From NCBI GenBank assembly GCA_013365325.1, contig JABVXV010000346.1:5680-63878 (forward strand): 58,199 nt of DNA, written 5' to 3'. The position numbers and the translations under genes are program-made. Below, piece after piece: positions 25,701-38,690 of the stretch (position 1 is its first letter; every line of letters starts with the position of its first letter). The notes beneath the pieces are model-generated. The model was not told the origin of the DNA. It saw only the letters and a list, made by a program, of their open reading frames with translations, and ran no database searches. The stretch comes from Dipetalonema caudispina (lineage: Eukaryota; Nematoda; Chromadorea; Rhabditida; Onchocercidae).

Positions 25701-28291
25701 TTTGTTGCACTGAAATTGGATTGACATCATAACTTTTCTTGACTTACATCAAGTTTGACCGTTGTGGTATTCGTTCCTTGAATATTTTTTAGGCATCAAA
25801 TGGTATGGAAGAATTTGGATGCCAGAATAACGATGATATAATTTTGAAATGTGCATTTGTAACCACCAGAAAATGTAAGTTAGCTTCATTTGCATCATTT
25901 TTCACACACCATTGCCTTTTTGCGTTTCACTATTGCTGTTCTTATTCTAATTGCGCAGTTTATATCATTCTAATGATATTTATATTGTTTTTTGAAAGTT
26001 TTCTATCTTAGAAATATTTTTTTCAGACGAAAATGAACCTGTTCGTGTAGTATTTGCCACAAATGACAAAAATCTTGCAGTGAAAGCAGCGGCACATAAT
26101 ATTGTAGCAGCTGACAGAAATGTACTATTCCAATTATTATTTCAGTATTTTCAGATTAGTAATTTTTAACGTTTTTTAATGGTTAGATTAAATAAAGTGG
26201 TTTGACAGTTAGTGTTCTTTGAATGCATCTCCGGCATGATGTATTCAAGAAATTCAGGAAGAGAAAAAGTACAGATAGACGTGGTCGTAGTTCATACTCA
26301 CTTTTTTATTTGTATTTTATAAACTCGGTTGCAGTGAATTCATTAACCAAACAATATACAAAACTATGTAATCTGTATTTCCATCACATTATGACAGTGT
26401 TTTACTCTTTGTTGGATTTTCTAGTAAAAAATCATTCTATGTTTCTCTTAGTTGTGTAACTATACACAACAGTTTCATCCTTTTGATTATGATCCATCTA
26501 GTTCTATAAATTAGACTTAAATGGATTCATTTGTTACAATTAATTAAGGTAAAAGAGAAGTTGAATTGAATGTATTCAAAATTCTTTATCTCAAGTTACG
26601 TAATTCTTCATCTGTTTCTTTCAGGAATTGTTGCATTTGCTAGCAACTAATCCACCGAAAGGTGAAAGACAGCAACTCATAACAAGAAATACTCAAAAAA
26701 TTACTCCCGCGGACTTCTCGTTTACTATAGTTGATAAGCCGTCATCATCGGCTGTTAAAACTATGCAAGTTGCTGTACCCAAGAAAGCTGTAGACCGTTT
26801 GCGTGCATCACCTAAATGCCATTCCTCATCACCATCATCTACACTTATTCCTCAAACAAGAGAAACCTCCTCGTATATTGGTTCAGTTTCATCAGTAGCT
26901 GGTGGCAAAGACGAATCCCGGAACTTCATACGTCGTAAAAAAGGAAGCTGTGGAGCGTCAAGTTCAGCTGAACATCGTGAGGTTCATCAGCTGCGTTCAG
27001 TTCCTTATTCAAATCGAAAAGTAGAAAAAGAGGTGGGTCAATTTGATTGAACTTGAAATTCTTCAGCTCCTAACCTAGATTTCAAGTTGGAAGTAAACTC
27101 AGTTTCAATTTTTGATATAGCAGGGATTTACAAAGAATTGCTTGCATGGAATTTTATATGAACATTCATAACAAATTTGTAAGTTGCGGATTTTAGTAGC
27201 TGCAATTTTAAGGACAGTGGAAGTGGTGGTAAGTTATCTAAGAAGAGAAGATTATGCAAATTAAATGGACATTCCATGGATGATTTTTTGGAAATATTTG
27301 CCGAACTCGTTCAACATCTTCAGCGCAGGTTGACTGTCGTAATTTTTTTGAATTGAAATCAGGTTGACTGTCGTAGTTTTCTTGAATTAAAATTGAAGTA
27401 AGTAACTTCGACTTGTCGGTTTTCGGTTTTCTAGCTTTCATTCTTTTTATGGTCGTTATTGCAATTCAAACTGTATTAAATTTTAGGGGCGACAGAAAAT
27501 CAGTCGAGGATAGGAGGAGAATTAACAAAGTTATTGACTCGTAAGTTTTTTTTAGCTCAGTTAGAAACTATACTTTATGGGATGCAAAGTGTATTTACTG
27601 TTTTTATTTAGAGTGATCGCAAATGAATCATCTTCGCTGAGTGTTTTAGTCGATATAGTATCGAAATTTTACGATTTCTATGCAAATTGTGACGTTTTTA
27701 TATCAGCGGTAAGTTATTATATGATTTTTTATATACACACGAAATTGATTACTTTAGTTGGTACTATGTTTATAAATTTCGTTTTTTGTACTGATTATTT
27801 AGAATTATTAGCAGTCATTTCTTAAGCTCAAAATAAGATGGAATGGATGTTGTTTTATGAAAACCTAACAGTGCCAACTATCTGCATTCTAACCAACAGC
27901 TAAATTAAGCTGAATCACCTGACAGTTTCGATAGTTTTTTTTCTCTTTTTTCTGAAAGGTTGGTCTTCGCCTGTATTCCTACGCAGTGTTGGATCTCCAA
28001 AAGATTACATTAGGTTTGCTGGGACTAAATGAACAGGTATTGTTTGTGAGTAATTCGAAATTAGTTAAATTAAACAGAAACATAGGATTAAATTTACTTA
28101 TAGATTTGTTAATGTGCCAAATTTTAATTATTAATGAGTGTGTAAATATGAAAATAACTGATTACTATTGTTCCCAGACGCATTTTGATAAAAAACAACT
28201 GTCAAATCAATACGAAAGTTCAACCAGCACAATTAAGGAAAAGTTGCGGACATTTCAAAAGCAACTGGTCATTCATCCAAATATTGTTTGA
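22752..28291 (+). CDS. WW and PIN domain protein, SWT1-type endoribonuclease
   Basis: SWT1 proteins are nuclear PIN-domain endoribonucleases linked to transcript surveillance. Exons: 22752-22831, 23610-23747, 24192-24343, 24629-24729, 24948-25083, 25320-25381, microexon 25496-25520, 25584-25699, 25793-25874, 26027-26121, 26625-27032, 27213-27328, 27487-27540, 27612-27708, 27959-28036, 28178-28291; total 1854 bases, 617 residues, phase kept throughout. A WW domain (about 14-43) has W17, FYFN, W40 and P43. The PIN domain (about 180-330) shows the acidic set: D186 in LIVFDTSCL, E216 and D218 in VLQELDGLK, D284/D285, and D311 in FATNDKNL. After a low-complexity serine-rich linker, a helical C-terminal part (MDDFLEIFAELVQHLQRR and following) resembles the SWT1 tail. 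The microexon is inferred from phase alone; without it the frame breaks. Confidence 0.85.
25496..25520 (+). other. Inferred 25-base microexon of the SWT1-like gene
   Basis: The exon ending 25381 leaves phase 0, but the next, starting 25584, needs one carried base. The 25 bases after the strong acceptor TTTGTCGCAG and before GTTTTT supply exactly that and are open (FIYCNLHH plus one base). It would insert after LDGLKKA in the PIN domain. The donor is weak, and a sequencing indel or another small exon could also explain the phase. Confidence 0.4.
27327..27395 (+). repeat. Direct repeat duplicating a splice donor
   Basis: AGGTTGACTGTCGTA followed by a T-rich stretch and TTGAATT occurs at 27327 and again at 27361, a spacing of 34 bases with a few differences. 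The first copy contains the chosen donor (AG/GTTGAC at 27329). The second copy reproduces the same donor inside the intron. Confidence 0.85.
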
Positions 28292-30410
28292 TAGTTAATT
28301 TTCTCTTCTGCTGCTCCATTTTTTTCTTTCGTTTTTCCATATATTAATTATTGTTTAATTTGGAAGCGAAAGAAAGTTCCGAGATGTTGGAATTATATAT
28401 ATATATACCTGCATTGACAATTAGCCATACGAAAAAATATCAGATGTAAATAATCTTAGTCATCTACTTTGTTGTGATTGTAAACTTTCTTGTTCAATTT
28501 ATGACGTCGAATTATGTACTATCGCAGCTTTACTGTTATATTGGAAAGATAAGCGGAAAAAATTATTTAATGAAAAGAAGTGAAAGCCAAGTATTACATC
28601 AAACAATGATACGAGTGACATTCGTTGTCTCAAAGCGCTGTATGCTTTTGGATTATTCATGTAGTACTCCAATAATACATTGTTTTCCATTTAAGTTCAT
28701 ATTTGCATCAATGCTGTTTTTCTAGATTGTCTTTCAATTCTTATATATTTTCTGTAACTTATTTTTCCAGTTACTTTTGTTACTTTGTATCGTAATTCAT
28801 TGTTTTTTTTTTTTTTTTTTAACTCATATTGTTCCTATTGTGGAAGTAAACGTGAAAAGGTATCGAAAATAAGCAAAGGAGAGTTAATATATTGTGCCAT
28901 TTGTATTTTCATTGTTTTAATTGTAGTTATTAATATCGATTAATTTCTTTCAAATTTTATGATCATGAAATTTAATGCTAAACAAATTGGCTCTAAAATG
29001 CATCTTACCTAACTGAGCAATGATATCATTCAGTGAGAAGAGATGAGAAGGAAATGTAAAATTTCTCAAACTATTCATTTTAGGCACATAAAAAAAGTGT
29101 ATTTCATAACAGACAATCATGAATATATTCATTTTTAGATGGCTTTTGCTTTTTTACACTCTTTATGAATTCGAATTTTCATTTCTTTCTAACTCTCCTC
29201 ATTAATACAAGTATTAACTTTCTATGAATAATTAGCAAATTCTTCCCTGATGAGATCATACTAGATCTACATAGAACTTTGAATTTTTGTAAATTTTTTT
29301 AATATCTCAAACTGTACTCATCACATATTCCCGTAACCATCTCAGATTCAAATTTTCAAATACAGTTCACTTCTAGTAGCATTTTCTTGTCCCAGTAATT
29401 CAATAGGATTTAGAGCTGATTGAAAAATTAAGTATAATCTATCGTCTTTTCATTCTCTTAATCCTCTCAAGCATGGTCATCGTTGGATTGATCAGGGATA
29501 ATAAATGTATAAGATTTCTATTTTATTCAAAGAAATTTGTCAATTAATTTAGAGAAAATAGTCATATTTTTCGTAATATTTGAAAAATTTGAACTTAAAA
29601 AGATTGTAAGAAGCCAAATACATTTATTCAAAAGATTCCGATTAAGCAAAGATTTGATTTTTCCATAGTGAATATTTTTTTCATAATTTAGCCTGTTGCT
29701 ATTGCTCAATTTTAACATATCATTTAATCAATAAAATCATTTTTTTTCTTTGTGATATATAAAAATATTCCAATAATTTTTTCTGCATCATTCTAAGCAA
29801 GAGTATTCATACTTTTCCCTAATTTTATTCCTAACATGATAACAAACCGTAATGATTTCGGGGAGTTATTTTCTGAGAATTTGATCAAAATTATTAGTGC
29901 TACGGTATAAATTAAAAAATGTTAAGTTTGAAAAAATTACTATAAAAATGAAAAAGTGTTAAGAGAATATTTGAACTATAGTTCTGGTATTACATTGCTA
30001 TACAAATTAGTTATATTTTTGTTTCTTCATCGATATTATCAGTTTTCGTTTTCAAATTTCATTAAATAATTGAAATTGAATTATATGCATTTCTTATGTA
30101 CTGATACAGTTTATGTTTCAGTACTTGTTTCCGGAATTTGATCATCTGTTATTTTCGGCAATAGTATATTGAGCTTGGTATACATTCGTGTCAATGGTGG
30201 TGTTGCTTTAAATATCATCGCTGTAATTATTATCAATATGTTGTAGTAGCTAATTGAAGAAACTTTCGATTACTGGAAAGACAAAAATAAAATGCCGGAG
30301 GGGAAATCCGCTTAGTTAACCTTCGGAAGAAAAAGGATGCGGACGTACGGGAATGGAAATTGTTAGAGTTGAGAAGTAGTTAGTCATAGCTTTATATTAT
30401 ATTTTGCTAA
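28292..30410. other. Convergent intergenic region, SWT1-like and MSP-domain genes
   Basis: About 2.1 kb without a supportable exon. It holds T and A homopolymers (for example about 20 T near 28804) and a short (TA)n near 28397. The several short ORFs (28474-28725, 28499-28690, 28950-29132, 29527-29718) show hydrophobic chance translation of AT-rich DNA and no domain. Confidence 0.6.
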
Positions 30411-31096
30411 TTACATATCTTTCGCTATACTTATTTCAATCTTACTTGAAATTGCACTAGCTTCGCTTTTATCCTTCGGTTTGTATGTATCCGTAGGGAC
30501 GGTTAAATTTTCCACTACTACTTTATGACGACGACCGGCATATTCAGCCGGATCACGAGGCCAATAATCTGAGGTGGGTATCAATATGTATAATTCATCT
30601 TCCCCATTTGGTTCCAAATATCCGTGACATGTGGAAAAACGAGGAAATGAGCGTTCCCTCGTTCGTATGCGATATACTATGGGTAGCGGATCATTGTTTC
30701 TTATCTATATAAAAATTTTGGGAATTTTTATAAATTAAAAATTACGAAATATAAGAAAGAAACATCAATTTCAAATGAATTTTGAAGTTTTCAAATCAAA
30801 TTTTAAGTTTAAGTAAGAAAAAACAACCCGAACTAAAAAGAAAAAAGTATTTGAAATCTTACAAGCACACATTGTAATATTTTTTTCTTTTTGCAGCGGA
30901 ATTATAAATTTTAAAATTCAACAATAAACGTAACATTTTTGATTAAAATTTTAGAAAATTTTACTTTAAAACGAGCGTATTGAGAAATTCGATAATTATC
31001 AGCAGCTGTGAAAACGATCCATGAAGGGATAAGCTGAACTTCGAAATCTGGCGTATCACCTGTTATCATATTTTCCGAACCACCACCATCAGACAT
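30411..31096 (-). CDS. Small MSP-domain protein
   Basis: Two exons, 31096-30965 and 30704-30411, join in phase to give 141 residues. After a short glycine/serine N-terminus, about residues 17-120 form one major-sperm-protein immunoglobulin-like fold: an early strand with PSWIVFTAAD, then FKIRNNDPLPIVYRIRT (family: NxxxxxVAFKIKTT), a middle strand and a final KVVVENLTV strand. The tail is charged (KPKDKSEASAISSK) with no membrane anchor, so this is not a VAP. Nematodes have many such single-domain proteins; some work in sperm motility and some elsewhere. The fold call is by pattern and the function is unknown. No spliced-leader acceptor was seen close to the ATG. Divergent from the CysRS gene. 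Confidence 0.78.
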
Positions 31097-32462
31097 TTCA
31101 GATTACCGGATTGAATTACTCCAGAATATATTTTCTGAGCAAAAGCAATACAATTGTTGTTTGGTTACGACGTATTGAAATTAGTCAAAATGACTGATTG
31201 TTTTAAATTTCTTATATTAAAATACAACTTGAACAAATTCTATTCAAACTTATGAAGGAATGAAATGCTTATGATCTCTCGAATCTTTACAAATTTTGCA
31301 TACCTAAACTACATAATTGAGCAGCTTACTATTAGATCAATATGAAAAGAGCATAGGAATGAGAGAGAGAAGAGAAGAGTGAAAGGATCGATTTTGAAAG
31401 TGAAATTTCATGAAATTTTCTCTCTAAAAATCTTCTAAATTCAGTAAAATTACTGAGATTCTCTGGAATCCCATCGAAGCTTGCACTATTAAAGAGAAGA
31501 ATCCGGAAAACCGGATCGAGACAAAAATGTGTAAGGACGAGTCGCGTTATCGCCAAGGAATAAGGATTCGGGCGTTACATCAACACCCAATACGACCGGG
31601 GATTCCGCATGGTTTGGCTCTGAAGTGGTGATTAGCTATTATTGATTATCCGTTCGAGGTAGTATGGTTATTGGAAGATGTAATTTCAGCAGTTATAATT
31701 TTCCTCGTAATTACTATCGGTTACGTATTATCGGCTATTATTATCGTTTGTTTTATGAGTAAAAAAGTTAATTAATAATTTAGGATATTAATCTAATGAG
31801 ATAATTTTACGGAATTAATTGAAACAAAAACATTTCATCACATCAGCGCCCTGTTATTTCCAGCTAATCGAATTCAGCTGTTATTTGGACAGCTGACAAT
31901 AAAAGTCAGTGTTACAAATAACTGTAAGTTTAATCTACCTCTTCCTAATAATCATTTTCCCGTTCGATTGATGTGATATTCAGGAAATTAGGCAATGATG
32001 TTAATTATCAGGAAACCTTGAAAAGATGGATTATATGAATGGAATCATTTTAGATATCATAATTAAGTTACATTTTATTGTGCTTTTTTTAGTTTTGTCA
32101 ACAATATTTTCCCTGTATTTAAATGATAATTATGGCATTTTATCCGTTATATGATACCCTAATTTATTGTACATATGTATCATATTATTTATTATTCAAT
32201 AACATTGGTTCCATCGCTTTTAACGGTTCACTCCGAATGATTCGAAATTTAAGATAACATAGCTAAGATTTAATCTAATAGTTTAAAGTTGAAATTCTGG
32301 GTGCATTTGTCAATCTGATTTGTTACTTAGTTGTTGATAATTAATATGATATTACTTAGCAAAATATCACGCTAGAAACTACTGGTAAGGTGCTTAATTA
32401 ACTATTTAATCCATTTGTTAATTAGGTTTTTGAATTACTAGAATTGTAATTGCATATTTTAG
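31097..32462. promoter_or_regulatory. Divergent upstream region, MSP-domain and CysRS genes
   Basis: About 1.37 kb between two starts on opposite strands, ending at the acceptor CATATTTTAG (32453-32462) that precedes the CysRS ATG by 26 bases. The patch at about 31490-31680 is visibly richer in G and C than its surroundings and holds a chance ORF on the minus strand (31556-31332). No known promoter motif is recognised. Confidence 0.5.
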
Positions 32463-32488
32463 GCTTCTTAAAACTGGGGAGTAGAAAC

Positions 32489-35400
32489 ATGGCTGTAGTC
32501 AATGGAGCAGGCGCAAGTTGCTCTCTGATCGGTGGAGGTTTGTTTGTCTTCCTACATGATATCGCATGCAAATTTTGTCCATGTTTTCTTTGTTCTGATA
32601 GTATGCTAAATTTGCTCAAAGAAATTGTCCTATTACGCAATTATCTTATATTAAAATAAAGAAATTGATTAAAATCAATAGTAGTTTAATATAGATACTT
32701 TGAGAATATGAAGGGTGGTTTACTATTATTATGTTTTCATACTATGATTTTATATCAACTGGTTTGTGGGGGAATTTTTCCCTTATTAGCACTGGTTTAA
32801 GCTGTTAGCATAAATTTTGCTTGTAATTTGGAAAAATTAATTGATAATGTGTACAGGAAAATGTCCACAGAAGACATGGAAACTACCGGTAGTAGAGCCA
32901 TCGCCCCAGCTTTATTTATATAATAGCTTCACACGGAAAAAGGAACTTTTTGTGCCATTGAACCCTAAACAGGTAGTATTTTCGATTGTTATTTACATAG
33001 ATTTTTTTTTCTTTCTATGTCCTTTTTGAATTTATCAAAGTACTGAAAAAAATTAAGGTGAAATGGTACATTTGTGGACCTACGGTCTATGATTCTTCAC
33101 ATATTGGACATGCACGAGCTTATCTTTCTTTCGACATTCTGCGACGTGTTTTACAAGATTACTTTGGTTATGACATACAGTATATAATGAATATAACGGA
33201 TATTGATGACAAAATTATTAAGAGGTAGTGTTATTTAAAAATGATATTTTTTTCTGGTTCAGTGAATTCTTTATATTAAGTTTATGGCAATGGTTAAAAG
33301 AACTACAATTTCAGGGCCCGTCAACTTTATCTGTTAGAAAATTACATTTCTGGAAAATTTGGTGAACTTTCGATTACGAAGGTTATCGAGGACACTTTGT
33401 CAGCATTGGATAAATTCAAGAGCAAATGTATTGACGAAACTGATCCAGATAAAAAGAGCATGTTGGCTGATATGGTAAATTGCGAAATTTTTGGGTTGAT
33501 TACTTTGTTGTATATCGAGTGAAGAACCAAAAATTGGAACTTTCACTTAACATCACACAAAAAACTTGTTGAAACCGCCTATTCAGCCACGTAATTTGAT
33601 AATTTTATTTGCACCTTAATGATTATCTTCAGAAATATTTCAATAACAGTTTTCTTGAAAATCAATGCAATTTTGCAGTGTGCAAATGTGAATGTTGCTG
33701 TGAAAAAGCTGGAGTGTTCATTACTGCAGTCGGAGCAGCAGGAAACAGAGAAGTCAAAGAATGAATTGCTGGGTGCTGCAAAAGATGTTCTCTCAGATTG
33801 GTTGGATTCGCTTTACAAACATACAGTGAGCGACTTGGCTGTTTTTGATCGTCTTGCTAAGAAGTTAGCACTTTTTATTCTTTTTATTTCTGATGTGTAG
33901 AAGGAATACTTTTAAACAAAAAAAAAAAAAAATGAACGATTATCCAATTTAGGTATGAAAACGAGTTTCTCTACGATATGGCTTGTTTAAATGTGCTACC
34001 GCCAACTGTTTTAACTCGAGTTTCGGAATATATACCTGAAATTATTGCATATGTTGAAAAAATAATAGATAATGGTTATGGGTACATCACCAAAGATGGT
34101 TCGGTTGGTAATTATGCTGGAACAGTTTCCTCACTTATTCATTTGTTCTTTTGCTTATTCAGTATCTATTTTTTCATTTATGTGTGGAATTATTTTCTCT
34201 GGTATACACTATATATATATATATATATATAAGTTGGGTTAGTTGCTCATGCAAGGATTTTTTCCACCTTTCTTTTCTGTTATTTTTGCAAAATTTCAGG
34301 TTTATTTCGACACGATGAAATTTGATAATAGTGAGAAGCACAGTTATTGCAAATTGGTACCAGAAGCATTTGCTGATAATGAACAATTAATGAAAAATAT
34401 GCGGGAAAGTGAGGGAGATTTGAGCATGGGCAATTTGCAAGTCAGTATCAGTGATATACAGTTTTAATATGTATGCAATGCATTGTTATGGAATATATAT
34501 ACATGATCATGAATTATTTCAGTAGTTATTTTCCAGAATAAAAGGAATGTTACTGACTTTGCGCTGTGGAAAGCTTCGAAAGACGGTGAGCCGTATTGGA
34601 TCAGTCCTTGGGGAAAAGGTAAGAATTTGAGGATTTTAATGTATTCTGTAATGTTTTTTCTATGTTTCTTTCAGTACACATAATCTTTATGTGCGACTAA
34701 ACATTATCACTTCTGATGATATACAATGTGCTTTATTCCAGGTAGGCCGGGTTGGCATATCGAGTGCTCAGCAATGAGTTCGAAAATTTGTGGCTCTTCT
34801 TTAGACATTCATGCCGGTGGTTTTGATTTGAAATTTCCACATCACGATAACGAAATTGCACAGGTAAATGAGAGTTTATTCTGTTTTACAATTTGTTTAT
34901 TTTAAGAGGATAATCTTTGCTGTTTGCATTCATACTTTGTATTCCATTATTTTTTCCTCGAGATCTAGAGAATTTATAAACAAGTTTCCAAAGCCGAAAA
35001 TTTCACCAAAAAACTGTTTTAAAATTGTTTGGAATGTTTACTCGAACTCATTGTTATTTAAAGATAGATGCGAATCACAAGATTGTACTAACATTAGTCA
35101 AAATGCAATGGTAATTTGTTGATTTATCTCGCCTGTTCATGTTATTATCATCTTTCAGGTAGAAGCTCATTATGATATTGAAAATTGGGTCAACTATTTT
35201 TTGCACTGTGGTTCGCTTCGAATTGCTGGTTTAAAAATGTCCAAAAGTCTTAAAAATTTCATAACAATTCGCGAAGCGTTGAAGCTTTATTCTGCTCGAC
35301 AATTAAGGATATTGTTCCTTATGCATAACTGGAATGATGTTCTTGATTATAGGTAGCTTGATTGAGATTTTGTATTGTCATTCAACCCTACTAAATTTAG

Positions 35401-37617
35401 ATCTTTTTATTCATTGATTTGTTCATAAATTTTAACATTTTCAGTACTGCTTCGATGGAAAGAGCTTTGCAGTTCGAAAAAATCACCAACGAATTTTTCT
35501 TACTTGTTAAGGATTATTTGCGAAAGCATTATAAGCCGAAGAATAGTGAGGTAAGTATCATTAATTTAGTAAGGTAATTTTGCACCCTTTGCGGAACATC
35601 ATTCGTTTTATTTGTAGTCTTTCAGAATTGAATTATTTTAGACTTATCAAAAATATGATGATGGAGAATTACTTTTGGTCGGTGATTTTTACAAGATTAA
35701 AATTGAAATAAACGTAGCACTGTGTGATTCGGTCGATACAAGAACGGTAATTGAAAAGTTACGAGAATTGATTGGCATAGGAAATGCTTACATCAATGAA
35801 ATGGTTAGTGGTTTTATTGGTTTTGCATCTCGATGGTATTTGAAAGCATTCTGTAACGATATTAATTATTAACTTTTGGTAAATTTTCTTGCGCATTGGC
35901 CCTCCATTTATTTTAAGGTCAGTTCATCGTGAAGTACCATTAACCAATCTTCAGTGAATTGAACTAGTATCTGTAGTAGTACAGTATTTCAGACTTAAGA
36001 TGGATTATGTTAATATAAATAAGGGAATATTATGCACTGAAGGAACGAAAGATATTTGATTGTTGTAATGATCAGTTTCTCTAGTAAGTTCGAACTTAGG
36101 TCACTTTTTCGTTTTTATATTCTCATTTTCAGGAGAAAAGGGAAAACGGCATTCCAAATTGCTTACTGTTGCGAGATATTGCATTATACATGACGTGGTT
36201 ACTCAGAATATTCGGAGTCATACCCCAAAATATTGATATTGGTTTTCCAATAGAACAGAAGTTTGCTTGATTCGTTAATTTGATATGGACATAAAAGTTT
36301 CTTTTCTTCAACTCCATGTAATTTTATTCTTTTTCGTTTTTCTCAAATTTCGTTTTTTTTCTTATTTAGTGGAATGTCGACTCATGATGTTTCGATCACA
36401 TCCAAAGAAGAATTGCTTATGCCATATGTAACAGCGCTTGTTGATTTCCGTGAAAATGTTCGGAAGGTGGCTCGTGAACAAAAAATCACTGAGATTCTGG
36501 AAGTAGGCTTTGAATTTTTGTTTGTTTAACTAAGGAAATTCGTGGCTTGAAAATGTACACAGGTCTCTATGTTTATTTGCTTATACTTCATGAAAATTAT
36601 GGTAAAGTACTTTTTTTCTTAGGAATGCGATAGGTTACGAGATGAAGTTCTGCCGGAATTGGGTGTACGACTTGAGGATCGAAATGCACAAACATGTGTC
36701 AAATTAACGGATAGAGAAACTTTGCTTCGAGAGCAAGAGCAGAAGAAGATTATTGAAGCTTCAAAAAAAGAGGTTACTACAAAGTACTTCGATGTTGAAG
36801 ACTGTATAAACAGCATTGATTGTAGCTCTACGTTCGAATTTATTTCGTTTCACTGGTTTACTCAGCTGATGTTGCTGTAGTGTTATGTTCGAAATTTCGA
36901 GATTACTTGAATACTCGATACGTTGAATCAATTCCACGTGCTGTTTCCAGGAAAAGCACCGGAAACAATGCGAAAAGGCGGAAAAGGAGGCATCGAAGCG
37001 TATACCACCTTGGGAAATGTTTAAGCATGGCAAAGAAGCTGCAAAATTCTTGAGATACGATGATAAGGGAATACCGACTCATCTTGCTAACGGTGAAGAA
37101 ATCTCGAAGAAACAACGGAAAAAACTGGAGAAGCTATATGAAATGCAGCAGAAGAATTATGAACAGGTTCGTTTCTTTTAGAGATATATGAAACAGGCAA
37201 AAAATGCGTCCATGCTTTCTCGACAAAGCATAACATTCATTTTCTTTGCCTTTATTCATAGCTGAAAACTTACATATTATCTTGACCAATTTTTTTGTAA
37301 GTCTTTATAGTACTGTATTTTATTTGACTATTTGTCTTATAGCGGTATTAAAATTCGAGTGATAGCTGGAATTTTTTTTGCTGTGCAAATAAGCAGTAGG
37401 AAGAAAAGATGTAGTTTTCCTCATTGCACACTGCCTTGGTGATGACTGCTTATTTATTCAGTAATATTAGCCGTTCATTTGGTTAGCTGTTTGGTTTAAT
37501 TTTCAATTTAGGTGCGTTTAGAAATTTCTCCAGGGTTAGAACGTTAAAAGATTTGTTTATTTAATTTATTTACTTCATTAATATTTTCAGGTTGCTCATG
37601 AATTACCTTTAAATTAG
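32489..37617 (+). CDS. cars-1: Cysteinyl-tRNA synthetase, cytoplasmic
   Basis: Charges tRNA-Cys with cysteine. Seventeen exons keep phase: 32489-32537, 32857-32972, 33058-33224, 33315-33474, 33679-33863, 33953-34103, 34300-34440, 34537-34618, 34742-34863, 35159-35352, 35445-35550, 35642-35803, 36133-36260, 36370-36502, 36623-36772, 36951-37166, 37591-37617; 762 residues (human cytosolic form about 748). Class I signatures are present: H70-I-G-H73 and K417-M-S-K-S421. Zinc-site residues C61 (CGPTVYD), C359 (GWHIECSA) and the HHDNE motif are visible. The extra segment between the HIGH and zinc regions and the long lysine-rich C-terminal extension ([10 protein letters not shown], then [13 protein letters not shown]) are features of the eukaryotic cytosolic enzyme. 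The first exon supplies only 16 residues. A poly(A) signal lies at 37994. No mitochondrial presequence is seen. Confidence 0.97.
34210..34231. repeat. (TA)11 in CysRS intron 6
   Basis: A pure TA run of 22 bases lies mid-intron, about 70 bases before the acceptor at 34299. It has no visible function. Confidence 0.9.
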
Positions 37618-38652
37618 ACGGCTGTGTCGAAATATGTCAACGCAACTACACAAAATTTTGCGAGATATGATCATTTGCTGAGAAAAATTTTTCTGTTTTA
37701 TTTACTGAACTTTTTCAGTTCTTGTGATGCGACTTCTAGTTCGCAGTTCGAATAGTGGCTATTTATTGATTTTTCCGGAGTTTCATAGGGTACAAGTTGG
37801 AATAAGCTAGAATGGGAGAAATGCAAAAGTGTAAATTAAAGATGCAAATTAAAGGTGCATAAAAACTTTATTATACTTTATGTTGGTATAGTTTCCAAAC
37901 CATTGTTTGCATTGTTTTTTTTAGCGGTTAATTTTTTTTTTTTTGCGATTGGTAAACTTTGTTATGTTGGCTTTATTTGTTGTAGGTATGGAAAATAAAA
38001 TTTTGGGATAAACAAGTTAATTTGCAAATATTAAATGGTTTCATATAACCATGAAAAGATCTTTCTGACCTTTGTAAGCAGTTTTTTCATTCATTATTCA
38101 AAGTAAATGCTTATGTTGTTCGGTCTGTCGAAACTTATAAAAATTATTCACATAGTGAAGAATAGCTCATGAACTAATAAGATAAAAATATTACTCCTAG
38201 TTAACGAATTCGAGTTTGTCAACCAAGTTTTTAGCTCAGCTTCATCTTCTATACAGACTTTGTTAATCATTTCTAGTTAATTGTTATTTTTAATCTGTGC
38301 TAAGGACAGGAAAATTGTATTACTAGATTAGGATATGCTAGTGGACTAAGTTCTGTTACTCATTGTATTTGCTTAAGTAAAGATTGATTAGTACTACCTT
38401 GGAAATATGTAATTACACATAAGGTATTCGGTAAACAGAGGGTAGTTGAGCTCGAAAGGTTATAATTGGATCGCGATGGATAATTGTTGAAAAATCTCAA
38501 TTTGATAATTTGTAGTAATCTCACTAGATGCTTCAGCTACAGAAACTTTATGAAAATACCGAAAAGTTGAAAATCTCAATTCGAGACTACAAAGCATACT
38601 AAATTGTAGTAAGAAACAAATTTGAAGAGGCGGTAATATTTCAGTTCAGTGC

Positions 38653-38690
<38 letters not shown>

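Noticed and set aside
26223..26459. 78-codon ORF between SWT1-like exons
   Set aside because: It lies in the 26122-26624 intron; the flanking exons join in phase and keep the PIN sequence, and the ORF has no domain.
31332..31556. 74-codon minus-strand ORF in a locally GC-richer patch
   Set aside because: No domain, no splice context, and it lies in the divergent promoter region; kept only as a composition note.
31655..31680. GAGGTAGTATGG, resembling a let-7-family microRNA start
   Set aside because: The first base is C instead of T, the mature part diverges, and I see no complementary arm within a hairpin distance.
32538..32659. Extension of the CysRS first exon as a separate small protein (ORF 32450-32659)
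   Set aside because: The first 16 codons join in phase to the second CysRS exon; the extension is intron read-through.
36761..37115. Minus-strand ORFs of 90 and 70 codons
   Set aside because: They are antisense to the last two long exons of the CysRS gene, which are strongly supported on the plus strand.
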